A stretch of DNA of 64,000 bases from contig CALSQD010000002.1 in the NCBI GenBank assembly GCA_943788405.1, positions 980,850-1,044,849 on the forward strand. The letters run 5' to 3'. Position 1 is the first letter of the stretch. Each line of letters begins with the position of its first letter. The stretch is from an uncultured Flavobacteriales bacterium. GTDB taxonomy: Bacteria > Bacteroidota > Bacteroidia > Flavobacteriales > BACL11. The notes beneath the pieces were generated by a model. It made no database searches, was not told the origin of the DNA, and saw only the letters and a list, made by a program, of their open reading frames with translations. The position numbers and the translations under genes were made by a program. This document shows, piece after piece, positions 16,391 through 25,800 of this stretch.

Positions 16391-17392
16391 TTATTCTTGA
16401 GTTAAAGCTTCCTTAATCTTAATTTCAATTTCTTCTGATAATTCAGGATTATCAGCAATCATTTGTTTTACAGCATCACGCCCCTGTCCTAGTTTTGTAT
16501 CTCCATAACTAAACCATGAACCTGCTTTTTTTATAACATCCAAATCAACTGCTTTATCCAATACCTCACCCGAACGAGAAATTCCTTCTCCAAACATAAT
16601 ATCAAACTCTACTTTACGGAAAGGAGGTGCTACTTTATTTTTCACTACTTTCACCCTTGTTCTATTACCAATGATATCTTCTCCATTCTTAATAGCTCCA
16701 ATTCTTCTGATATCCAAACGCACTGAAGAATAGAATTTAAGTGCATTACCACCAGTAGTCGTTTCAGGATTCCCAAACATAACTCCAATCTTCATTCTAA
16801 TTTGATTAATAAAGATTACTGTACATTGAGTTTTACTAATAGTTGCCGTTAATTTCCTAAGTGCTTGCGACATTAAACGAGCATGTAAACCCATTTTAGA
16901 ATCTCCCATCTCTCCTTCAATTTCTGATTTAGGAGTAAGTGCTGCTACAGAATCAATCACTACCAAATCCACAGCTCCAGAACTAATTAAATGATCAGCA
17001 ACCTCTAAGGCTTGTTCTCCATTATCAGGTTGTGAGATGTATAAATTATCTACATCAACACCCAAATTTGCAGCATAAGCAGCATCAAAAGCATGTTCTG
17101 CATCAATAAATGCAGCAATACCTCCTTGCTTTTGCACTTCAGCAATTGCGTGTATTGTTAAAGTTGTTTTTCCTGATGATTCAGGACCATATATTTCAAC
17201 TACTCTTCCTCTAGGAAATCCACCTATCCCAAGAGCTAAATCCAAACCAATTGAACCAGTAGGTATAGCTTCAATATCTTCTACTACCTTATCTCCTAAC
17301 TTCATTACGACTCCTTTCCCGTAAGATTTTTCTAACTTACCTAAGGTAAGTTCTAATGCTTTTAATTTAGCATTTTTTTCATTTTTACTCAT
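16391..17392 (-). CDS. recA: Recombinase RecA
   Basis: RecA forms the strand-exchange filament and stimulates LexA-type self-cleavage. The 333-residue protein has Walker A GPESSGKT at 69-76, [10 protein letters not shown], Walker [11 protein letters not shown], and the DNA-binding L1/L2 region with [22 protein letters not shown]. The C-terminal acidic tail is short. Upstream only a degenerate -7 element (CTAATTTG) is visible and no LexA-like palindrome was recognised. It is the first gene of the recA-TPR-yqeY operon. Confidence 0.98.
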   Translation of the reverse strand: MSKNEKNAKLKALELTLGKLEKSYGKGVVMKLGDKVVEDIEAIPTGSIGLDLALGIGGFPRGRVVEIYGPESSGKTTLTIHAIAEVQKQGGIAAFIDAEHAFDAAYAANLGVDVDNLYISQPDNGEQALEVADHLISSGAVDLVVIDSVAALTPKSEIEGEMGDSKMGLHARLMSQALRKLTATISKTQCTVIFINQIRMKIGVMFGNPETTTGGNALKFYSSVRLDIRRIGAIKNGEDIIGNRTRVKVVKNKVAPPFRKVEFDIMFGEGISRSGEVLDKAVDLDVIKKAGSWFSYGDTKLGQGRDAVKQMIADNPELSEEIEIKIKEALTQE

Positions 17393-17467
17393 AGCTATAT
17401 ATTTTATACAAATTAGCGAAATTCTTAGATAAACATCAAAAATATGATGCTAGTTTTATTAACAAAA

Positions 17468-18103
17468 TTACTTTTTGGAAAAGTACTTACAGATACTAGT
17501 AATACCACATCTTTCACATTCAGGTCTTCTTGCTTTACACAAGTACCTTCCGTGCAATATCAACCAATGATGGGCAATATTTAATTTTTCTGTTGGGAAA
17601 AGTTTTAGTAATTGTAATTCAGCCTGCAAAGGATTTTTGGCATTAGTAGTAAGCCCTATTCTATCAGCTACCCGAAATACATGGGTATCTACTGGCATAG
17701 CAGGAATATCAAAATAAACAGAACCTACTACATTAGCAGTTTTTCGGCCTACTCCAGGTAATTTTTGTAAGTCATCAATATTAGCAGGAATTTCAGCATT
17801 AAAATCTTGCATCAACATTTTAGCCATTCCTGACAAATGCTTTGCTTTATTCCTTGGATAAGAACAAGATTTAATTAAGTCAAAAATAGCATCAATGGAA
17901 GCCTCAGCCATTACCTCAGCAGTTGGCATTTCCTTAAATAAATCTTTAGTAATAATATTTACGCGCTTGTCCGTACATTGTGCTGACAGGATTACTGCAA
18001 CCGTAAGTTCAAAAACATTAGTGTAATCTAATTCTGTTTTTGCTTCTGGCATATTTTCAGAAAAATGCGCTATGAAGTGTTTTGTTCTTTCTTTTTTATT
18101 CAC
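17468..18103 (-). CDS. nth: Endonuclease III (DNA glycosylase/AP lyase)
   Basis: Nth excises oxidised pyrimidines in base excision repair. The helix-hairpin-helix LPGVGRKTANVV holds catalytic Lys121, and catalytic Asp139 lies in VDTHVFRVADR. The C-terminal 4Fe-4S cluster ligands are Cys189, Cys196, Cys199 and Cys205 (C-x6-C-x2-C-x5-C). The 211-residue length is standard. The start codon is GTG at 18103, supported by alignment of MNKKERTKHFIAHFSEN with family N-termini. A perfect -7 box lies 4 nt upstream, so the mRNA may be leaderless. Confidence 0.96.
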   Translation of the reverse strand: MNKKERTKHFIAHFSENMPEAKTELDYTNVFELTVAVILSAQCTDKRVNIITKDLFKEMPTAEVMAEASIDAIFDLIKSCSYPRNKAKHLSGMAKMLMQDFNAEIPANIDDLQKLPGVGRKTANVVGSVYFDIPAMPVDTHVFRVADRIGLTTNAKNPLQAELQLLKLFPTEKLNIAHHWLILHGRYLCKARRPECERCGITSICKYFSKK

Positions 18104-18107
18104 AAAA

Positions 18108-18115
18108 CAAAAGTA
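18108..18115 (-). promoter_or_regulatory. -7 box (TACTTTTG) of nth
   Basis: A perfect TANNTTTG box on the minus strand ends 4 nt before the nth GTG. It lies inside the T-rich tail of the terminator of the upstream small gene. No -33 TTTG is clear. Confidence 0.5.
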
Positions 18116-18145
18116 AAAAATAAAAGAGGCCTAAAGACCTCTTTT
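18108..18145 (-). terminator. Intrinsic terminator of the sigma-factor operon
   Basis: Arms at 18122-18129 (AAAAGAGG) and 18138-18145 (CCTCTTTT) give an 8-bp stem with an 8-nt loop. On the minus strand it is followed by a T-rich tail (TTTTATTTTTTACTTTTG). It lies just after the stop of the 67-residue gene. Confidence 0.75.
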
Positions 18146-18160
18146 ACTAACCAAAACCAC

Positions 18161-18364
18161 TTAGTTTAACGAAATTAGAATTTTATCATTTGATTTTGTC
18201 CTAATTGCTTTCACTGAACTTGCATACGCAAGAATAGTATCTATTGTTTCTTTTTTCGGTCCAGTCTGTGTTTCAGAAAGGAGTTTGTGTACCGATTTGT
18301 CAAAGGAAGTGTATTCTTCTTTTAACAGATGATTCCACATTTTTAAAGTAGAGTTTTTGCTCAT
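18161..18364 (-). CDS. Small hypothetical protein downstream of the ECF sigma factor
   Basis: The 67-residue protein (MSKNSTLKMWNHLLKEEY... ending in NDKILISLN) is predicted soluble and mostly helical, without cysteines, signal peptide or membrane segment. It is not a shadow of another gene. It sits 72 nt after the sigma-factor gene on the same strand, with a terminator right behind it, so the two likely form a bicistronic unit. Short proteins with a similar ILxYAxS...LN tail occur in Bacteroidota as far as I recall, but I cannot name a family. It lacks features of a classical membrane anti-sigma factor. Confidence 0.7.
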   Translation of the reverse strand: MSKNSTLKMWNHLLKEEYTSFDKSVHKLLSETQTGPKKETIDTILAYASSVKAIRTKSNDKILISLN

Positions 18365-18436
18365 ATAGTATGTTTTTAATGTTCATGTACACACCCTGAA
18401 CGCAACAGCCTACTTTATATTATATAAATGTAGAAT

Positions 18437-19024
18437 TTATTTTACTTGCAAATCAATATGTTGCTTTTCAGCCAACTTTCTTAAATTAATTAAAGCATAG
18501 CGCATTCTACCTAAAGCTGTGTTAATACTCGCTCCAGTTAAATCTGATATTTTCTTAAAGGACAAATCCTCAAAATACCTCATTTTCAATACTTCATTTT
18601 GATCTTCAGGTAACTGCTCAATCAAAACCTTTAAATCAGCATGCACTTGAGTTTGTATCATCATTTCTTCTTGATTTTTACTACCATCATCTAATATATC
18701 AAAAATATCAAACTCAGCAGTTGGTCTTACTTTTCTCATTTTAGCTTCTTTTCTAAAATGATCAATCACTAAATTATGAGAAATACGCATCATCCAAGGC
18801 AAGAATTTTCCTTCTTCATTATACTTGCCTCTTTTTAAGGAATTAATGACTTTTATAAAGGTATCCTGAAATATATCTTCAGTAATATCACGGTTTTTAA
18901 CTTTTGACATAATAAAAGCAAATACTCTATTTTTATGTCTGCTTAATAATGTTTCAAATGATTTATTATCACCATTTAAAAAATTTTGCACTAATACTTT
19001 ATCGGTAAGATTGTTTGACAACAT
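18437..19024 (-). CDS. ECF-type RNA polymerase sigma factor
   Basis: This 195-residue sigma-70 family protein has only regions 2 and 4. Region 2 includes RHKNRVFAFIMSKVKNRDIT and the core-binding EDIFQDTFIKVINSLKRGKY, followed by PWMMRISHNLVIDHFRK. Region 4 is PEDQNEVLKMRYFEDLSFKK followed by SINTALGRMRYALINLRK, a helix-turn-helix for -35 recognition. Such sigma factors direct a small regulon, often under an anti-sigma factor; no membrane anti-sigma gene is adjacent here. The region between it and uvrA (155 bp) carries promoters for both. Confidence 0.93.
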   Translation of the reverse strand: MLSNNLTDKVLVQNFLNGDNKSFETLLSRHKNRVFAFIMSKVKNRDITEDIFQDTFIKVINSLKRGKYNEEGKFLPWMMRISHNLVIDHFRKEAKMRKVRPTAEFDIFDILDDGSKNQEEMMIQTQVHADLKVLIEQLPEDQNEVLKMRYFEDLSFKKISDLTGASINTALGRMRYALINLRKLAEKQHIDLQVK

Positions 19025-19155
19025 ACTACTTTTGTTTTTAGTTAATAAAAAGGTTAAAGTAGATGTGTGTCTATAGGCGGGTAAATTGTTAATTAATTGT
19101 ACAAATTCAGGTCCAAATATAGTAAAACAAATTTAAATATCCAAATCTTATTTCT

Positions 19156-19163
19156 TAGCTTTG
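19156..19163 (+). promoter_or_regulatory. -7 box (TAGCTTTG) of uvrA
   Basis: A perfect TANNTTTG box followed by CA ends 16 nt before the uvrA ATG. The -33 element is not obvious. No LexA-type operator was recognised. Confidence 0.55.
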
Positions 19164-19179
19164 CAAATTCTGCAAAATA

Positions 19180-21954
19180 ATGAGCACTAAAAAAACAATA
19201 AATACTACTGAAAATATTGAGATTAGAGGAGCACGCCTTCACAACCTCAAAAACATCTCAATTAGCATCCCAAAAGATCAACTAATTGTAATTTCAGGAG
19301 TATCAGGAAGTGGAAAATCATCATTAGCCTTTGACACTTTGTTTGCTGAAGGGCAAAGACGATACATTGAAAGCCTATCATCTTACGCACGTCAATTCCT
19401 TGGTAAATTACAAAAACCAGAGGTAGATGAAATACTTGGAATTTGCCCTGCTATAGCTATTGAACAAAAAACAACTACCAATAATCCTAGGTCAACAATA
19501 GGAACTAGCACTGAGGTTTATGATTACTTGAAACTGCTTTTTGCTAGGATTGGGAAAACAATATCACCTATATCAGGAAAACAAGTAAAACGCCACCAAA
19601 TTAGTGATGTTGTGGATTTTATTACGCAACAAAAAAATGGAGAAACAATTATTATATCAGCTAATTACAAAGGAGCTGATGACAAGGAAATACTATCTGT
19701 TTTAAGGCAACAAGGTTTCTCCAGAGTTATTCATAAAGGAGAAATAGCAAAAATAAAAGACTTATTAAAAAACAAAACTAAAGTAAATAGTAAAAACCTA
19801 CAAGTTGTAATTGACCGTATTATTATTGACGAAACTAATATTCAAGGAAGAATTGCGGATTCTGTACAAACAGCTTTTTTTGAAGGAAATGGAGAATGTA
19901 GCATTCAAATTAATAATAACAATTATCACTTCTCTAACAAATTTGAGCTAGATGGTATGCAGTTTGAAAATCCAAGTACTCATCTATTTGCTTTTAATAA
20001 TCCTTATGGAGCCTGCAAAAGATGTGAAGGATTTGGCTCTATATTAGGAATAGACAAAAAGAAATTAATCACCAATGAAAATTTATCTGTTTATCAGGGA
20101 GTAGTTAGTTGTTGGAGTGGAGAAAAACTAAGCAAATGGAAAGATCGTTTTATTATTCGTGCAGCAAAATTTGACTTCCCAGTCCACCGACCATACAATG
20201 AATTAACAGCTGATGAAAAAGACATCCTTTGGAATGGGAAAAATAAATGCAAAGGAATTCATCAATTTTTTCAGAAACTAGAAAGTGATAAATATAAAAT
20301 ACAAAATCGAGTATTAATTGCACGCTACAGAGGAAAAACAGATTGTGATGAATGTGGTGGATCTCGGTTACGAAAAGATGCTTCATATGTAAAGGTTGCC
20401 AATAAAAGTATTTCAGAAATTGTGCAAATGAATATTGAAGAAGCTTTAGTATTCTTTAAAGAAATAAAAATTGAAAAAGCAGACTTTAAAATTGCTGATA
20501 GACTCATTAAAGAAATAAGCAACCGACTTCACTACTTAAATGAAGTAGGATTAAGCTATCTTACTCTGGATAGAAAATCCAATACTTTATCAGGAGGAGA
20601 ATCACAAAGGATTAACCTAGCAACCTCCATTGGAAGCTCATTAGTTGGCGCAATGTATATTCTAGATGAGCCTAGTATTGGATTGCATTCTAAAGACACT
20701 GAACGCCTCATCAAAATTTTAAAAGAATTAAGAGATATAGGAAATACAGTTATTGTAGTAGAACATGATGAAGAAATAATGGAACAAGCCGATCAAATAA
20801 TTGATATTGGCCCAGAAGCTGGAATCCATGGTGGAGAAATTATTTTTCAAGGGAAACTAAAAGACATATACAAAGAGAAGAAAAGTTTAACCACTCAATA
20901 TTTATCAGGAAAACTAGAAATACCAACACCCAAAACGAGAAGGAATACTAAGGATAAAATTACGATAGAAGGAATAAATAAACATAATTTAAAAAATATC
21001 AATATTGATTTTCCATTAAACGGACTAACGCTAATTACAGGAATGAGTGGGTCAGGAAAATCAACACTTGTAAGAGACATTCTAAAACCTGCATTAAATA
21101 ATCATTTTGGAAATATCAGTAAAGCCAATAAAAATTATGAAAGCATAACTGTAAGCAATAGTAATTTAAGTAAAATTGAATTTATTGACCAAAACCCTAT
21201 TGGGAAATCATCAAGATCAAACCCAGCAACTTACATAAAGGTATATGATGATATAAGAAAACTATTTGCTAGCCAACCTTTAGCCGAAACTAGGAAATAT
21301 AAAACAGGGTTTTTCTCATTTAATGTTGATGGAGGAAGATGCGAACATTGTAAAGGAGAAGGAGAAACTACTGTAGAAATGCAATTTATGGCAGATGTGC
21401 ATTTAGAATGTGAACATTGTAATGGGAAGCGTTTCAAAAAAGAAATACTAGATATAAAAGTAGGCGAAAAAGATATTTCTGACATCCTAAACTTATCTGT
21501 ATTAGAAGCCATTGAATTCTTTAAAAGCAATAATCAGAACAGTATTGCTCAAAAACTACAGCCCTTACAAGATGTAGGACTTAATTATGTAAAACTTGGG
21601 CAATCCTCCAACACACTAAGTGGTGGTGAAGCACAAAGAATAAAATTAGCTTCTTTTTTAAGCAAAGGAAATACTTCAGAAAAAACGCTATTCATTTTTG
21701 ACGAACCTACTACAGGACTTCATTTTCATGATATAAACAAACTACTCAATTCCTTTTATGCATTAATTGAAAAAGGACATTCTATAGTTTGCATTGAACA
21801 TAATTTAGATGTAGTAAAATGTGCCGACTGGATTATTGACTTAGGACCAGAAGGAGGTGATAAAGGAGGAAATATAGTTTTTCAAGGAACTCCTGAAGAC
21901 ATTATAAATTGTAAAGAATCCATAACAGGACATTTTCTTAAAAAGAAGATTTAA
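19180..21954 (+). CDS. uvrA: Excinuclease ABC subunit A
   Basis: UvrA is the damage-sensing ATPase of nucleotide excision repair. Its tandem ABC ATPase folds are both complete. The first Walker A is GVSGSGKS at 40-47, followed by EGQRRYIESLSSYARQFL. The first zinc module has CKRC near 277 and CDEC near 388. The first signature is TLSGGESQRINLA. The second Walker A GMSGSGKS is near 620. The second zinc finger has CEHC pairs near 720 and 743, and the second signature is TLSGGEAQRIKLA. The 924-residue length is normal. It is monocistronic, with 475 bp of non-coding DNA downstream. Confidence 0.98.
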   Translation: MSTKKTINTTENIEIRGARLHNLKNISISIPKDQLIVISGVSGSGKSSLAFDTLFAEGQRRYIESLSSYARQFLGKLQKPEVDEILGICPAIAIEQKTTTNNPRSTIGTSTEVYDYLKLLFARIGKTISPISGKQVKRHQISDVVDFITQQKNGETIIISANYKGADDKEILSVLRQQGFSRVIHKGEIAKIKDLLKNKTKVNSKNLQVVIDRIIIDETNIQGRIADSVQTAFFEGNGECSIQINNNNYHFSNKFELDGMQFENPSTHLFAFNNPYGACKRCEGFGSILGIDKKKLITNENLSVYQGVVSCWSGEKLSKWKDRFIIRAAKFDFPVHRPYNELTADEKDILWNGKNKCKGIHQFFQKLESDKYKIQNRVLIARYRGKTDCDECGGSRLRKDASYVKVANKSISEIVQMNIEEALVFFKEIKIEKADFKIADRLIKEISNRLHYLNEVGLSYLTLDRKSNTLSGGESQRINLATSIGSSLVGAMYILDEPSIGLHSKDTERLIKILKELRDIGNTVIVVEHDEEIMEQADQIIDIGPEAGIHGGEIIFQGKLKDIYKEKKSLTTQYLSGKLEIPTPKTRRNTKDKITIEGINKHNLKNINIDFPLNGLTLITGMSGSGKSTLVRDILKPALNNHFGNISKANKNYESITVSNSNLSKIEFIDQNPIGKSSRSNPATYIKVYDDIRKLFASQPLAETRKYKTGFFSFNVDGGRCEHCKGEGETTVEMQFMADVHLECEHCNGKRFKKEILDIKVGEKDISDILNLSVLEAIEFFKSNNQNSIAQKLQPLQDVGLNYVKLGQSSNTLSGGEAQRIKLASFLSKGNTSEKTLFIFDEPTTGLHFHDINKLLNSFYALIEKGHSIVCIEHNLDVVKCADWIIDLGPEGGDKGGNIVFQGTPEDIINCKESITGHFLKKKI

Positions 21955-22429
21955 TCTTTTGATTATAAAAAAAGCAATCCTTTGGTATCGCTTGCCATAT
22001 TTGTTTCAATAAATTACTCTCCTTAGAGTAATAGCGAAACTGAAAAGAGTTTCAGCAGCTTGAATAGTATTTGCTAATGATTTTTACACAATTGATTTTT
22101 AGTGTCGTGAATATACAGAAAGAATCTCACTTTCACATCCGTATGAATACGGTTATTTAAAGCTTTATTTAAAAAACCTCAATTATTTAAATAAGAACAA
22201 CGTACGAAAAACATCATTTATTTGCGGTACTTTTCAGTTGATTTTTAAAAATATTTTTTAGTCGATTTTTGTGTTTTTCTTGTGGAAAAGTAAACTTTGG
22301 AGTAAGTGTATTTTAATCCACCTTTAACTCCTCCAAGGAGGTGAATATTAACAATTAATTAATTTCCCTCTCTCAATTCTTGTGCTCACTCCTTGTTAAT
22401 GGAGAAGCTAACAACTAGCAACTCTCTAG
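21955..22429. other. 475-bp non-coding region between uvrA and ruvX, several hairpins
   Basis: There is no credible ORF on either strand. A 7-bp perfect hairpin TTACTCT/AGAGTAA lies at 22014-22031, a GAAACT/AGTTTC hairpin at 22036-22053, a CCGTA/TACGG hairpin at 22139-22152 and a CTCCT/AGGAG hairpin at 22328-22340. Near-repeats of TTGATTTTTA occur at about 22092, 22219 and 22261. The 15-mer at 22408-22422 matches one upstream of recG in opposite orientation. The two convergent genes on either side end here, and no T-run terminator is obvious. Repeat debris or an untested small RNA are both possible. Confidence 0.5.
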
Positions 22430-22840
22430 CTACCTATAATCCAAATAATTCTGCAATATAATAGTTGCACTTACTTCATCAATTAGTGCTTTGTTTTGTC
22501 TTTCTTTCTTCTTTATTCCACTCGCCAAAATACTTTGCTTTGCCATCTTAGAAGTAAATCGCTCATCAATTTGATGTATAGGAATTGTTGGATATACTTT
22601 TTTCAAACGCTTTACAAAACCAATTACATGAACTGTACTGTCAGTTGCAGTTCCATCAAGATTTTTAGGATCACCAATTACAAAACAGTCAATATTATCT
22701 TTTGCCACTATATCAGCAATAAAATCATCTAAGATATGAGTAGAGACAGTAGTTAGTCCGCTAGCAATAATTTGCATTGCATCAGTAATAGCAATACCTG
22801 TGCGTTTAGTACCGTAATCAATACCAAGCGCTTTCCCCAT
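22430..22840 (-). CDS. ruvX: Putative pre-16S rRNA nuclease / Holliday junction resolvase-like RuvX (YqgF)
   Basis: YqgF-family RNase H-fold nucleases process the 16S rRNA 5' end and were also proposed as junction resolvases. The 136-residue protein has the acidic motif GIDYGTKRTGIAITD at the N-terminus, VIGDPKNLDG in the middle, IDERFTSKMA with the catalytic Glu, and IDEVSATIILQNYL with the final Asp. Its ATG shares one base with the stop of the upstream C25 peptidase gene (TAATG). Confidence 0.95.
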   Translation of the reverse strand: MGKALGIDYGTKRTGIAITDAMQIIASGLTTVSTHILDDFIADIVAKDNIDCFVIGDPKNLDGTATDSTVHVIGFVKRLKKVYPTIPIHQIDERFTSKMAKQSILASGIKKKERQNKALIDEVSATIILQNYLDYR

Positions 22841-25800
22841 TATTGTTTTACAATTTGGTAAGTGATTCCTTCTGGCATCACCTTTATCGTATAAGTTCCT
22901 GCAGCATACTTTTCAATATCAAGAGAAGAAGCTATTTTTTGTTTATCCATTCTAGAAATTAGTTTCCCAGCATTATCATAAACCTCTACAATATGAACCT
23001 CAGTATCATTAAAAGTTAAATTAAAACTACCCATAGTTGGATTAGGGAAAATTTCAAAATTAATATCAGTATCAACTACAGCAGTAGTTCCTAAATTTAT
23101 TGGAGGAAAAACAATATAATCAAGCCATGCACAATCCTGCCCATCAGTAACACCACCATCTTTATCATACTCCCATTCCAAATCATGATTCCCTACAGTA
23201 ACTGGAAAAGAAACAAAACTCCAAGCATTATCAATACCTGACCACTCTCCTTGTTTATTTCCATCAATATAAAATTGTAAAAAATCATAATCTTGTTCTG
23301 AAGAAACAAACTTAAAGAATGAAATATCTCCTGGAGCTGTTACATCAATATTTATATTTAAATGAGAAACTGAATTGTCAGGAACTACACCTGATTTTGA
23401 AGAATTAACTCCCTCATAAACATTTACATTATCAATAGTCCAAGGATATAAAGGGTCGTTCACCCAAGCATAACTTGTAAAATCTCCTGTTTCATAATCT
23501 TCATCAATAATACCAACAATTGCATTAAAGGTATTGTTATAAGCATATACTCCATCTGTTATATCATAAGGAAACTCAACATAAGTTCCTACAGGAGTAT
23601 TTGCATCAACAGTAATATTAAAAGTTGTTGATTGCTGCTGATTTGCATTTAATGAAACTACACTAACTGAAGTTGTATTAATTGTAACATAAGAAGATAA
23701 ACTTCCTAAAGTAGCTGTTAAATTATCAATATCAGCATGACCAGTATTAGTTGCATCAATAACAAGTTCTAAAGTTTCACCAGCATCTAACTTACCATTT
23801 CCGTTTCCTAAAGCTGCATCATTAATTGTAAAAGTAGTATGATCCAAAACAGGAGCATTTAAAGCAACATTTATGTTTGAACTCCAAGTGTTTCCTAAAT
23901 TATCAGCCATATCTAAAGTAAATACTACTACATGCTGATCAACAATATAATTAGCCACCTGGAAAGTAAACGGATTATTAATACTTAAAGTTTGTGAGGC
24001 ATTAATAAGATTAATAACATCAGTAGTATTAATTAAAGTAACAGCAGGATCAAGTGTTGATATTGTTACATTCACAAAGTTAGCGTTTACTGACCCAATA
24101 TTCTGAACCTCAACATCCATACTAATCATTTCATCATAATCTACTAAACTATTATTATTTCCTGCTGCATCATCAATAGTATTATTTGCATAAATAACAT
24201 ACGGACCTGTAGGAGATATAACCTGAACTGAACCAATATAAGGTTGTTTAAATTGTTTAGTAACTACAATATCAGCAGCTCCTACACTAGAAATAGCTGG
24301 AAAAGTTAAATTAACAATTCCTGTAGCATCAGCTAATTGAGCATCCAATAACACTCCATTCATTGAAATAGCTACATAAGCATTTTCCTCAGTAGTTACG
24401 GTAAAAGTACTTGTTCCAACAGGTGTAGCAACACCATGAGTTGCTGTAAGCACAGTTGGCACCCCAATATATGGCATTAATGAAGGGTCACCCATTAAGT
24501 GATAAATTTCCCAATAATACTGCTCAGAACCCCCTGCCTGTGTTACTGCTAAATTTCCTGAGTGTATTAACTGTCCTGCAGTAATAAACCAATCAGCTTG
24601 TTGTTCTCCATTTTCATGCATTAAACAATCATACATTGCTAACCCTGTACCTGCATAATTAGGGTTTGCCAAGATACTTCCATTACCAACAGCCCACCAA
24701 AAATCCTCATTCCAGTAGGTATTATTACTCCCACCAATATATCCAACAGCTCCTTTATTATTTGCTCTTAAAAGTCCCTCACCAAAACATACAGCAACAT
24801 CAAATTTATTTGATTGACAACAGTTTCCTATCATAAAACCATACTCATCATTATTCTGTAATCCTGGTATATCTGATGTAGTAAAACTAGGGTCAGACCA
24901 ACCACTAGGCCCACAATGAGCTGTATAATTAGCAAATCCTACTCCCCCACTTACATCTGCAATAATTGCTGCTGCTGCTTGAGGCATATCAGAAGTTATA
25001 GGAGTACCTGAACCATATAAATAATTATGCACTGTTAAGCCATGAGCAATATTAAAATAATTATCTGTTCCATAATAAATTTGACCATTTCCATAAGTTG
25101 GAGCCATACTTGCATCAACACCTGCAACCAATACAGTCTCATCTAAAAAGGAAGGATCGGAAAAAGTATATTGTTCATGAGTTAATGTTTTATTAACTTG
25201 AGCCTCTACATCCCCAGCTGTTACAGCAGAAAATCTACCATAATACATTTCTGGATAAAAATCTCCATTTCCATCAAACTCACAGTAATACATGTCAGAA
25301 AGATGATTTCCATTATTAAATGAAGGCACCTGAGCGTCATCCCCTACAAATAAAACATAAGTTGGTGCAGGATCATTAACTATTGCATTATCATACATAT
25401 CTTTTAAGTAGGCATGTATAGATGCTGTAGTATTACCTACTAAAGGGTCATTTGTATAACCCTCAACAACCATAAATCCTTTTTTTATTTTCCACTCTAC
25501 CAAAGGCTGTAATGTCGTTTGAAACTGAGGATCGGAAACAATTACATATTTTACAGGATAAGTAGTAATCACATCTTTTTCTTGAATTGGAATATAGTTC
25601 AAACAGCTTTTAAACAAGTGCTCAAATTCAGGAGAGTAGTACTTTTGTTTGTTTGCTAAATGAGCAGTAATATCAGTATTTTTAAATATTACTTTTACTT
25701 CCATTTTAGTTACAACTTTTAATTCATTAGTTACAGGATTGTACTGAAAAGGTGCAACTGAAATTCTTGCGAGCTGCTGCCCTCTCATTTTCCCTAAAAG

